Source of the DNA: CAWHPS01 sp963831235
GTDB taxonomy: Bacteria > Fibrobacterota > OXYB2-FULL-49-7 > JAEUSG01
Length of the DNA: 31,731 nucleotides
Direction: 5' to 3'
Assembly: GCA_963831235.1 (NCBI GenBank)
Contig: CAWHPS010000017.1
Coordinates: forward strand, 1 to 31,731
Of the stretch, positions 7,620-15,238 are shown piece by piece. The position numbers and the translations under genes are program-made. The notes beneath the pieces are model-generated. The model saw only the letters and a list, made by a program, of their open reading frames with translations. It was not told where the DNA came from and did no database searches. Positions within the stretch are counted from its first letter, which is position 1. Every line of letters begins with the position of its first letter.

Positions 7620-8642
7620 GTGAAAGACAGAATCGTAATGCCTGAAGAGTTTGGGGATGAAAGGGACTTTGAGTCCTCTGTAAGGCCTCGGCGTTTCAAC
7701 GAATTTATTGGCCAGACTAAAAATAAGGAAAACCTCAAGGTCTATATCCAGGCAGCTCGTGAGCGTAAGGAAGCCCTGGATCATGTTATTCTTCATGGTC
7801 CGCCTGGGCTTGGGAAAACCACACTTGCCAATATCATTGCCGGAGAAATGGGCTCGACCTTGAAGACCACTTCAGGCCCGGCACTTACAAAAGCCGGCGA
7901 CCTTGCTGCAATTCTAACAGACCTTAAAGAAGGCGACGTACTTTTTATTGACGAAATCCATAGTCTTAACAGAATGGTTGAAGAATATCTGTACAGTGCA
8001 ATGGAAGATTATAAAATTGATATTGTCATTGAAAGCGGGCCTGGCGCCCGTTCCATAAAACTTGATCTTAAACCATTTACACTCGTTGGTGCGACCACCC
8101 GTTGGGGCATGCTTTCACCTCCCATGAGGGGCAGGTTTGGAATACAGATTCACCTTGACCATTATGGACCCGAGGAGCTTTCCGCAATTGTTAAAAGATC
8201 ATCCTCAATACTAAATGTTGTAATTGACGAACCATCGGCACTTGAGCTTGGGAAAAGATCGAGAGGCACGCCGAGGCTTGCCAACCGTTATTTAAGGCGT
8301 GCAAGGGATTTTGCCCAGGTTGACGGCCGTAAACAAATTGACCTTGCCATTGTAAACAAGACGCTCGAACGCCTTGATGTTGACCCGCTCGGCCTTGATA
8401 TGCTTGACAAACGCATACTCGACAGCATCATCGGGAAATTCAGCGGCGGCCCGGTAGGTCTTAACACGCTCGCTGTTTCCATAAGCGAGGACCCTGACAC
8501 AATCGAAGAGGTTTATGAGCCCTTTCTGATTATGGCCGGTCTTTTAAAGCGCACTACGCGCGGACGCGAGGTGACCGAAGCTGCTTACAGGCACCTTGGG
8601 CTGAAACCGAGGTCTGAATCCCATCAGGCAACTCTTTTTTAA
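7620..8642 (+). CDS. ruvB: Holliday junction branch-migration ATPase RuvB
   Basis: RuvB is the AAA+ hexameric motor that pumps DNA through the RuvA-bound junction. Walker A (HGPPGLGKTTLANII), Walker B (LFIDEIHSLN), the sensor/arginine-finger region (GATTRWGMLSPPMRGRFG) and the C-terminal winged helix ending TRRGREVTEAAYRHLG-like sequence are all present. In the finger region a Trp replaces the usual Ala after GATTR, and PPMRGRFG replaces the commoner SPLRDRFG. GTG 7620 is favoured because AGAGGG (7609-7614) sits 5 nt upstream; TTG 7617 is also in frame but too close. nadE follows after 15 nt. Confidence 0.96.
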   Translation: MKDRIVMPEEFGDERDFESSVRPRRFNEFIGQTKNKENLKVYIQAARERKEALDHVILHGPPGLGKTTLANIIAGEMGSTLKTTSGPALTKAGDLAAILTDLKEGDVLFIDEIHSLNRMVEEYLYSAMEDYKIDIVIESGPGARSIKLDLKPFTLVGATTRWGMLSPPMRGRFGIQIHLDHYGPEELSAIVKRSSSILNVVIDEPSALELGKRSRGTPRLANRYLRRARDFAQVDGRKQIDLAIVNKTLERLDVDPLGLDMLDKRILDSIIGKFSGGPVGLNTLAVSISEDPDTIEEVYEPFLIMAGLLKRTTRGREVTEAAYRHLGLKPRSESHQATLF

Positions 8643-8657
8643 TCGCATTGTAATACC

Positions 8658-10352
8658 ATGACACTTCGACTTGTCTTAGCCCAATTGAATATGCGTATAG
8701 GCGACTATGCAGGAAATACCGCAAAGGTAATTACTACCCTTAAAGCCGCAAAGGAAAAGGGTGCGGATATTATTGTGTTTCCCGAATTGACATTATGCGG
8801 ATACCCACCCGAGGATTTGCTCCATAGAAAAAAGTTCCTGCTTGATGGAATAAGGGCGCTTAAGTCCATAGTCCCGCATGTGAGTGACTTAACTGCGCTC
8901 ATCGGTTTTGCAGACTGGGACAAAGAGGGTGTATATAATTCAGCTGCCATAATTCACAATCGCAAATGGATCGGTTCTTATCGCAAAATACTTCTGCCCA
9001 ATTATTCCGTTTTCGATGAAAAACGTTATTTCAATCCCGGCAACGAGGCATGTATAATTCAATGTGAAAAGATTGGAATAGGCCTTACAATATGCGAAGA
9101 TACCTGGATGTCTTCAGGGCCTGTGAATACGCTTTTGTCTAGTGGAATAAGCGTGCTTATAAACATGTCGGCATCACCCTACTATATCGAAAAGCATAAA
9201 AAGCGTGAACATAAGCATTCTGTTCTTGCCAAAGGCGGACAATTGGCAGTAGCGTATTGCAATGAGGTCGGAGGACAGGATGAACTTGTATTCGATGGCG
9301 GGAGCTTTGTTCTTGATGAAAAGGGAAGAGTGCTTGCAAGGGCTGCCCGCTTCACCGAAGAAAATCTTGTTGTTGATATTATTGCAGAACATAAAAATAA
9401 TATTGATGCTGGCATATCCGAATTTCCTGTGAAACGGTTTTCAATCAAACTTTCTAAAATTGCAAAACCGTTGGTTGTTCCAACCATTTCTCCCTTGCTT
9501 GGAACTGTTGAGGAGGTGTTCAAAGCGCTTATATTAGGGCTTAAGGATTATATAGTCAAGAATGGTTTCAAGGAAACTATTCTTGGAGTTTCTGGAGGCG
9601 TTGACTCCGCCTTGGTAGCGGCTTTGGCGTCTGAGGCGCTTGGGGCAAAGAATGTGATGGGAATTTCCATGCCAACGGTCTACTCCTCGGATGGGACCCG
9701 TAGTGATGCAAAAATACTTTGTGAACGACTTGGAATACCATTTCGGGAAATTGCAATCCAGGGTATATTTGAGGAATTTAAAAAGCTTCTGGCCCCTGAT
9801 TTCAAAGATCTGCCTGAAGGCCTGGCAGAGGAAAATCTTCAGGCACGTTTAAGGGCGAATATACTCATGACATATTCCAATAAATTCGGGTGCCTTTTAC
9901 TAACAACAGGAAACAAGTCCGAGGCATCGGTTGGTTACTGCACCCTTTATGGCGACATGGCAGGAGGTTTTGCGCCAATTAAGGATATCCCTAAAGACAT
10001 GGTATATAAGCTCACGGATTACTTTAATAGAATAAAGGGAACTGACATTATTCCACAAAGCATAATAGATCGGGAGCCCACAGCTGAACTTAAAGCTAAT
10101 CAGCGTGACACGGATTCTTTGCCCCCATATCCGGTATTGGATAAGATTCTTTTTTATCATATAGAACAGCATCTTGATGCTTCAGATATAGCGCGGAAGG
10201 GGTTTCCAAAAGCAGTTGTAGCTGACATACTTTCCAAGGTCAGAAAATCCGAATATAAACGCAGACAAACTCCTCCAGGAATCAAGATCACACCCTTGGC
10301 TTTTGGCCGGGACAGACGCATGCCTATTACGAATTTTTATACAGGTTTATGA
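8658..10352 (+). CDS. nadE: Glutamine-dependent NAD+ synthetase
   Basis: This enzyme performs the last step of NAD biosynthesis, amidating nicotinic acid adenine dinucleotide with ammonia taken from glutamine. The 564-residue protein has both expected halves. The N-terminal nitrilase-type glutaminase carries the catalytic triad E43 (VFPELT), K110 (YRKILLPNY) and C146 (TICEDTW). The C-terminal synthetase has the PP-loop SGGVDS at residues 312-317, followed by TTGNKSEASVGYCTLYGDMAGGFAPIKD. Bacteria with only the ammonia-dependent form lack the first half. It lies 15 nt after ruvB, so it is probably co-transcribed, although its function is unrelated to recombination. Confidence 0.96.
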   Translation: MTLRLVLAQLNMRIGDYAGNTAKVITTLKAAKEKGADIIVFPELTLCGYPPEDLLHRKKFLLDGIRALKSIVPHVSDLTALIGFADWDKEGVYNSAAIIHNRKWIGSYRKILLPNYSVFDEKRYFNPGNEACIIQCEKIGIGLTICEDTWMSSGPVNTLLSSGISVLINMSASPYYIEKHKKREHKHSVLAKGGQLAVAYCNEVGGQDELVFDGGSFVLDEKGRVLARAARFTEENLVVDIIAEHKNNIDAGISEFPVKRFSIKLSKIAKPLVVPTISPLLGTVEEVFKALILGLKDYIVKNGFKETILGVSGGVDSALVAALASEALGAKNVMGISMPTVYSSDGTRSDAKILCERLGIPFREIAIQGIFEEFKKLLAPDFKDLPEGLAEENLQARLRANILMTYSNKFGCLLLTTGNKSEASVGYCTLYGDMAGGFAPIKDIPKDMVYKLTDYFNRIKGTDIIPQSIIDREPTAELKANQRDTDSLPPYPVLDKILFYHIEQHLDASDIARKGFPKAVVADILSKVRKSEYKRRQTPPGIKITPLAFGRDRRMPITNFYTGL

Positions 10353-10393
10353 TTATTATCTTTCATTAAAGATCGCACCTCACATTAAAGCAA

Positions 10394-11620
10394 ATGAGAA
10401 TCCTTTTTATTAATCCCTGGATAATGGATTTCAAGGCTTATGATGAATGGATGCGCCCTTTGCCATTATTTAATCTAATTGAAAAATATTCAGGTTCTCA
10501 TGAAATTGGTTTGATTGACTGTCTTTCGGCTGTGGCTGAACAAAAGAAATACCATACAGCTGATTATGTTTCAGCGGTAATTGAAAAGCCGGCTGTGTTT
10601 GAAGCTATTCCACGCAAATATAAAAGATATGGGATGACAATAGAAGATTTCAGAACACGGCTTAATGATTTTGGAAAACCGGATATTATTGGCATAACAA
10701 CACTTATGACCTATTGGTATCCGGCTTATAAGTTGGCTGCTGAAGAGATAGTGAAGGTATGGGATGATGTTCCAGTTATAATGGGAGGGGTTTATGCTAA
10801 TCTTATGCCAAAGCATGTTTCGCAAATTAAAGGCATAAAGGTTTATGATCACGAGAATTTTAATTTTTCATCAACAGGCAGGAAATTTCTTAAAGCTGGT
10901 GATTTCAGGTTTGTTCTTCCCATAAAACTTCAGGAAGGGTGCCCATTTAAATGTGAATATTGTGCCTCAAGCACCATCCATGGAAATAATATTATCCAAT
11001 CTTCGCTTGAAACAAACCTGCTACGCCTTGACTCATACACGGAATCAGGCGGTATTGATGTGGTTTTTTATGATGATGCGTTACTATATGATTTCGAAAA
11101 TATGTTTGGCCCGTTTCTTAAGCATATTATTGATCGCAGATACAATTTGAGGATGCATTTTCCAAATGGTGTTCATGCGCGCTATGTAAATGCTGAGAAT
11201 TCCAACCTGATGTTAAAGGCAGGGGTCAAGACTGTTAGGCTGGGTTATGAAAAGCCCGGCCATGCAGAAAAAATATGTGATGATGAGCTAACGCAAGCAG
11301 TGGCCCATCTTAGGTCAGCCGGGTTTGATGCAAGGGATATTGGCGCATATCTTATGGCAGGTCTTGAACCCGGGATTTCAAAAGTAAAGGAAGGTATTGA
11401 TTTTGTCCATTCGCTTGGAATAAGAATATTCCTGAATCAGTTTTCGCCCGTTCCAGGATCAGTTCTTTTTAAACACAAGGCAAATCAATGTCCTGAATTA
11501 TTGACCAATCCTTTACTGCATAATGACACGTCGTATATATTTACTCATGAGAGGTTTGATTGGAGAGAAATAAATCTTCTCAAATCATACGTGAAGAATC
11601 TTAACAGGGAAATTGTCTGA
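10394..11620 (+). CDS. B12-binding-type radical SAM protein
   Basis: The 408-residue protein has an N-terminal Rossmann-like segment typical of the cobalamin-binding domain in this family (MRILFINPW, then PDIIGITTLMTYWYPAYKLA and VPVIMGGVYANLMP). It is followed by a radical SAM TIM-barrel with the cluster motif C183-x3-C187-x2-C190 (EGCPFKCEYC). The classic DxHxxG cobalamin ligand motif is not evident, so cobalamin may bind without it or be absent. Such enzymes methylate or rearrange unactivated carbons; the substrate here is unknown. Its TGA overlaps the queG ATG by one base. Only a weak TAAAG ribosome site precedes ATG 10394. It differs from the PflA-like radical SAM enzyme that usually accompanies AMMECR1 and Memo genes. 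Confidence 0.85.
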   Translation: MRILFINPWIMDFKAYDEWMRPLPLFNLIEKYSGSHEIGLIDCLSAVAEQKKYHTADYVSAVIEKPAVFEAIPRKYKRYGMTIEDFRTRLNDFGKPDIIGITTLMTYWYPAYKLAAEEIVKVWDDVPVIMGGVYANLMPKHVSQIKGIKVYDHENFNFSSTGRKFLKAGDFRFVLPIKLQEGCPFKCEYCASSTIHGNNIIQSSLETNLLRLDSYTESGGIDVVFYDDALLYDFENMFGPFLKHIIDRRYNLRMHFPNGVHARYVNAENSNLMLKAGVKTVRLGYEKPGHAEKICDDELTQAVAHLRSAGFDARDIGAYLMAGLEPGISKVKEGIDFVHSLGIRIFLNQFSPVPGSVLFKHKANQCPELLTNPLLHNDTSYIFTHERFDWREINLLKSYVKNLNREIV

Positions 11621-12615
11621 TGTTGTATGAAGATGTGAACAGGTTTGCGAAGGAAATTGGAATTCCAGTAATCGGAATGTGTAGAATCGGCATTGGTAAA
11701 GAGAAAGATCGAATAAGGGAATGGATTGATAAAGGTTTTGCCGCAGATATGGATTATATGAAAAGAACAATTGATATCAGGTGTCTTGATAATCCAATAA
11801 TTGAAAACCAGAAAAGCGTAATAATTTGTCTTTTCTCTTATCCAGCCCGATTAAAGTCAAAGCATATTTCTTCCTATGCGCTTTTTCCGGATTATCATGA
11901 TTATGTCAAAAATAAACTTGGAAAATTGGAAGACTTTATCAAATCCATTGTACAGGGAATTCATACAAAAACATTTTCCGATACGTTGCTTATTATGGAA
12001 AAGCCGCTTGCAGTAAAAGCTGGTTTGGGATTTCAGGGGAAGAACACACTTCTTATTAGTCCTGAGTTTGGCTCATATTGCTTTATAGGTGGAATTATTA
12101 TTGATGTTGAGCTGCCTGGTTGTGATAATGTTCAAATATGTGGCAGCGAATGCGGTTCCTGCCGGGCATGTATTGATATATGTCCGACAAAGGCATTATC
12201 CGAACAAGGACTTGACGCGCGATTATGCATTTCGTATCATACAATTGAAAATCGGGGACAAATACCCCATGAAATAAAAGATAAAATGGGTGAATGTGTT
12301 TTCGGGTGCGGGCTTTGTGAAACAGTATGCCCAAAGAATAATGGGATTAAGGCTTGGTCTTATCCTGACTGGCTTGGTGATGAGGAACTTGCCCAGGAAT
12401 CTCTTTTGGATTTGCACACAAGATGTGCAAAAGGGTTCAAGAAAAACTTCAAAGGAACACCAATTTTGCGCATAGGAAAAAAGGTCTTCTTAAGGAATCT
12501 TCTTATTGCAATGGGAAATTCAAAAATAAAAGAATATATTTTAATTATTGAAAACTATTTATCAGATGAATATCTTTCAAGCTATGCAGAGGAGGCGTTG
12601 AGAAAATTGAGCTGA
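11620..12615 (+). CDS. queG: Epoxyqueuosine reductase QueG (or close homolog)
   Basis: QueG performs the last step of queuosine synthesis, reducing epoxyqueuosine in tRNA with cobalamin and two [4Fe-4S] clusters. The 331-residue product shows MEKPLAVKAGLGFQGKNTLL, GSYCFIGGIIIDVELP, the first ferredoxin motif CGSCRACIDICPTKAL, DARLCISYHTIENRGQIP, and the second Cys set GCGLCETVCPKN. The C-terminus (GTPILRIGKKVFLRNLLIAMGN) is HEAT-like, as in QueG. The catalytic aspartate of VDTAPV-type motifs appears as SDTLLIMEK. Compared with classical QueG, YGCDxCQ is replaced by FGCGLCE and PWN by PKN, so it may be a divergent family member. It is translationally coupled to the preceding radical SAM gene. 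Confidence 0.85.
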   Translation: MLYEDVNRFAKEIGIPVIGMCRIGIGKEKDRIREWIDKGFAADMDYMKRTIDIRCLDNPIIENQKSVIICLFSYPARLKSKHISSYALFPDYHDYVKNKLGKLEDFIKSIVQGIHTKTFSDTLLIMEKPLAVKAGLGFQGKNTLLISPEFGSYCFIGGIIIDVELPGCDNVQICGSECGSCRACIDICPTKALSEQGLDARLCISYHTIENRGQIPHEIKDKMGECVFGCGLCETVCPKNNGIKAWSYPDWLGDEELAQESLLDLHTRCAKGFKKNFKGTPILRIGKKVFLRNLLIAMGNSKIKEYILIIENYLSDEYLSSYAEEALRKLS

Positions 12616-12639
12616 TAGATTATAACCCACCCCAACCCC

Positions 12640-12978
12640 CAATGCTGTTGACTTAAGGTTGACACGTGACATTTAAGACGTATAAAAACCTTGGGGACTT
12701 CCCTCAATTTGCCCGGCGGCACAGAGGCCGCCGGCTGGTATGATGGTTGGTTATTTTTGATACCGAGCCAGAGACGGCTCGGTGAAAACAAAAAAAGATT
12801 GCAGCTGAATGCGAGGCCGTCTCTGGCCTCGCACATAAAAACAAATATAATTACAGGCCGGTGGCCTCCGTGCCACCGGTCAAATAGTGGACATGAAGAA
12901 GTTTGGAGAAAAGAAAAGGGGTTAAAACCAGATTTTTCTAACTGTTTATCATCCGTCAACCTTAAGTCAACGGCATTG
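12640..12978. mobile_element. MITE-like nested-palindrome element, copy A
   Basis: The ends are 24-bp terminal inverted repeats (12640-12663 and 12955-12978) that differ at one position. Between them lie four perfect or near-perfect hairpins at 12713-12734, 12762-12783, 12810-12833 and 12858-12879. Hairpins 1 and 4 are complementary to each other, and so are 2 and 3 (CCAGAGACGG against CCGTCTCTGG), so the whole element can fold as one long stem or four short ones. It has no credible gene; the open frame across it reads palindromes. Copy B lies at 20451-20692 in the opposite orientation. No clear target duplication is visible. Confidence 0.8.
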
Positions 12979-12981
12979 ATT

Positions 12982-13020
12982 CCTGCCCCTCCCTTTTTCT
13001 TGAGGGAAAAAAAGGAGTGG
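12982..13020. repeat. Degenerate C/G-rich hairpin repeat
   Basis: A CCCCTCCCTTTTT arm is followed by GAGGGAAAAAAAGGAG, giving an imperfect hairpin directly after element copy A. It resembles the hairpin at 13110-13145 and probably belongs to the same repeat family. Confidence 0.45.
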
Positions 13021-13079
13021 TTCTTAAAAGATAGGGGATTTATCAGATAGATTTTATTGAATTAATTCTAAAGAGTACT

Positions 13080-14093
13080 ATGAAAGAACATGTGACGCTA
13101 ATTCTTACTCCCCTTCCATTTTTCCTTCAAGAAAAAGGGAAGGGGTTGGGGGATGGGTTTCCTATTTCAAATAACATTCTTAAAATTGCATTAATTTTAA
13201 TCATATCATTCACAGCAATCAACACAATTGCGAAAGATGAGGTAACTATGGATTCAAAGGTTTTTTATTGTAATGGAGCGGGCCTCTGGTTTCCAGATGA
13301 TCCTGCTGAACTTAAGAACATGGTGGATGGGTTCATAAAAGATGCACCTTCCATTAAAGGGAATCCTTTTGCCATCATTTCTCCCCATGCCGGATTTGTA
13401 TATTCCGGCAAGGGAGCAGGGGCCGCATACAAGGCCCTTCAGGACAAGAAAATCCGTCGTGTGGTAATCCTTGGGCCCAGTCATTCATGGGGCTTTCGTG
13501 GCATATCTGTTTTGCGCGGGTTTGATTATTATAAAACACCGCTCGGTAATATCCGCATTGATGCTGAAGGGTTGGCAAAACTTCTAATGGAGAAACATTT
13601 CACCTATGAACCAAGTGCGCACAAGCCGGAACATTCTGTTGAAAACCAGATTCCTTTTATACAAAGGGCACTGCCTGGAGTTGAAATAATCACGTGTGTT
13701 GTCGGGGTCTTGGAAGAGAACGAAATGAAAGAGGCTGGGAAATCGCTCTCGAAACTGCTTGATGGAACAACCGTATTTGCGGTGAGCTCTGATTTTACCC
13801 ACTATGGCCGATCATTCAGCTATGTTCCTTTTGAAGATGATATCAGGAATAATCTTGAAAAGCTTGATAATGGGGCCATAAAATTAATTGAAAGAACAGA
13901 TGGCAGCGGCTTTTTGGGATATATAGAAAAGACAGGCGCCACAATTTGCGGTTGCAATCCCATTGCCTTGATGTTGTTTGCCCTGTCAGGCAAAGTAAAG
14001 GGAGAATTATTAAAATATTATACATCATCAGATGAAACTCGTGACTTTTCCCACGTGGTCTGCTATGCTTCTATTGTGATAGTGCAGAAATAA
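13080..14093 (+). CDS. Memo-like protein (AmmeMemoRadiSam system protein B)
   Basis: The core, counted from an internal ATG at 13248, starts MDSKVFYCNGAGLWFPDDP. It carries the Memo metal-site residues H47 (SPHAGF), H79 (GPSHSW), H185 (SDFTHYG) and C234 (ATICGCNPI), at spacings matching human MEMO1 H49, H81, H192 and C244. Memo proteins are related to extradiol dioxygenases; the bacterial activity is unknown. Upstream and in frame is a likely export signal (ILKIALILIISFTAINTIA, then KDEV). Between ATG 13080 and that signal lies a hairpin repeat (13110-13145), apparently inserted in frame. AAAGAG precedes ATG 13080, while GAGG precedes ATG 13248 with 5-nt spacing, which would give a cytoplasmic form. 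An AMMECR1 gene follows after 4 nt. Confidence 0.85.
   Translation: MKEHVTLILTPLPFFLQEKGKGLGDGFPISNNILKIALILIISFTAINTIAKDEVTMDSKVFYCNGAGLWFPDDPAELKNMVDGFIKDAPSIKGNPFAIISPHAGFVYSGKGAGAAYKALQDKKIRRVVILGPSHSWGFRGISVLRGFDYYKTPLGNIRIDAEGLAKLLMEKHFTYEPSAHKPEHSVENQIPFIQRALPGVEIITCVVGVLEENEMKEAGKSLSKLLDGTTVFAVSSDFTHYGRSFSYVPFEDDIRNNLEKLDNGAIKLIERTDGSGFLGYIEKTGATICGCNPIALMLFALSGKVKGELLKYYTSSDETRDFSHVVCYASIVIVQK
13110..13145. repeat. Hairpin repeat inside the 5' end of the Memo gene
   Basis: CCCCTTCC (13110-13117) pairs with GGAAGGGG (13138-13145), and inner T5 pairs with A5. It is read in frame as TPLPFFLQEKGKGLG, unlike any normal n-region of a signal peptide. Confidence 0.6.
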
Positions 14094-14097
14094 CAAC

Positions 14098-14754
14098 ATG
14101 AACAGGATTATTATAGCATCTTTTATTTTTATGACATTCAACCTGTTTATTGGTATAACCCAATCAAAAGAAAATATTAAAAAAGGACGAACAATGGAAT
14201 TGTCAAAAGAAGATAAAGTTCTACTGCTTAAAATTGCACGCCAGTCCCTTGAAGCAGCAGTAAATCGTGCGGCAATGGAACCATTCAAGGATATACCAAC
14301 GAAATTCAAAGAAAATTGTGGGGCGTTTGTTACGTTAAACAAGAACAATGAGCTCCGTGGATGCATAGGGTATATATTATCGGTTGCGCCATTATATGAA
14401 ACAATAGTTGAAATGGCAAAAGCCGCGTCCCTTCACGACACAAGATTTTATCCGGTTGAACCAAGAGAGCTTAAAGACATTGATATTGAGATTTCAGTTC
14501 TCACTCCACCGGAAGAAATACCCTCTTTTAAAGAATTTATTGTGGGCAAGCATGGAATCGTCATCAATCTTAGGGGGCGGCAAGCTGTATTTTTGCCACA
14601 GGTGGCAACAGAGCAGAAATGGGACAGGGAAACCACATTAAAACATTTATGCATGAAAGCGGGTTTGCCTGAAGATGCTTTTCATGACAGCGAGATGACC
14701 TTCAAGGTTTTTGAGGCCATTGTGTTTGAAGAAAAAGAACTGATAAGCCGCTGA
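14098..14754 (+). CDS. AMMECR1-domain protein (AmmeMemoRadiSam system protein A)
   Basis: The 218-residue protein contains the AMMECR1 domain: GAFVTLNKNNELRGCIGYI with the signature LRGCIG, AASLHDTRFYPVEPRELKDIDIEISVLTPPEEI, and QAVFLPQVATEQKWDRETTLKHLC. The biochemical activity of this family is not established. The N-terminus is a probable signal peptide or anchor (MNRIIIASFIFMTFNLFIGITQS). An internal ATG at about 14194, after AAAAAAGGA, would yield the cytoplasmic domain alone (MELSKEDKVLLL). The pair with the Memo gene 4 nt upstream is a common association. Both members having export signals here suggests that they work together outside the cytoplasm. The usual third gene, a PflA-like radical SAM enzyme, is not in the window. 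Confidence 0.88.
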   Translation: MNRIIIASFIFMTFNLFIGITQSKENIKKGRTMELSKEDKVLLLKIARQSLEAAVNRAAMEPFKDIPTKFKENCGAFVTLNKNNELRGCIGYILSVAPLYETIVEMAKAASLHDTRFYPVEPRELKDIDIEISVLTPPEEIPSFKEFIVGKHGIVINLRGRQAVFLPQVATEQKWDRETTLKHLCMKAGLPEDAFHDSEMTFKVFEAIVFEEKELISR

Positions 14755-14770
14755 TTAAAACTTTTTATAA

Positions 14771-15148
14771 TTATGGTTTTTTCTTGGTTTTCCTGCGGAT
14801 TTCATCGTTCAGTTCATCATTTGTTGTACAGATTGAAAGAAAGCGTATAAGGCCTGTAAGTGTAAAAAGCTCAAGAATCTGTGCCCGTGGTTTGAAAATA
14901 ATTATAGAGTTGTTTTTCTTGTTGTAAATCTTTATGAGTTTGACGAATATTCCTACTGAAGCGCTGTCTATATAAGTTACATCCTTCATATCCACTACAA
15001 GGATGGTATTTTCCTTTTTTCCTTCCAGGCTTGAAGCGGTTTTACTGAATGTGTTTACAAAGTCAATATCTGCATTCCCTGATAATTTAATTCTATAAAC
15101 ATTGTCCTTATTTGTAACTGATATTTTTCCCGAATTGGCTTCAGCCAT
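14771..15148 (-). CDS. STAS-domain protein (anti-sigma factor antagonist type)
   Basis: The 125-residue protein is essentially one STAS domain. It has a beta-strand start (VYRIKLSGNADIDFVNTF), then LVVDMKDVTYIDSASVGIFVKL, where DSASVGI holds the serine normally phosphorylated by an anti-sigma kinase, and a final amphipathic helix. Such proteins switch partners with a kinase to free a sigma factor, or act in phosphatase cascades. No kinase, phosphatase or sigma gene is adjacent, so the partners are elsewhere. AAAGG lies 9 nt before the start. It converges with the AMMECR1 gene (16-nt gap) and diverges from the MATE gene. A basic tail (RRKTKKKP) follows the fold. Confidence 0.88.
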   Translation of the reverse strand: MAEANSGKISVTNKDNVYRIKLSGNADIDFVNTFSKTASSLEGKKENTILVVDMKDVTYIDSASVGIFVKLIKIYNKKNNSIIIFKPRAQILELFTLTGLIRFLSICTTNDELNDEIRRKTKKKP

Positions 15149-15173
15149 ACATACAATCCTTTTTTTATATTCG

Positions 15174-15191
15174 ATAAAATAAGCATTTTAT
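15174..15191. promoter_or_regulatory. Perfect inverted repeat in the STAS/MATE divergent region
   Basis: ATAAAAT (15174-15180) and ATTTTAT (15185-15191) flank AAGC. Located between divergent starts, it could be an operator, but an AT-rich palindrome of this size can be chance. Confidence 0.25.
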
Positions 15192-15238
15192 TTGCAATAT
15201 GCCAACGGAAATAATTTATTGACAGCAGGATTTATGAA

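Noticed and set aside
10394..11620. Considered as the AmmeMemoRadiSam radical SAM component
   Set aside because: It has a B12-type Rossmann N-terminus and different spacing from the PflA-like enzymes of that system.
12713..12879. Hairpins considered as rho-independent terminators for queG
   Set aside because: Stems lack T-tracts and occur in a symmetrical set with terminal inverted repeats, fitting a mobile element better.
12691..13050. 119-codon open frame on the plus strand
   Set aside because: It reads straight through the palindromic element and its hairpins; composition is repeat-driven and no protein motif is seen.
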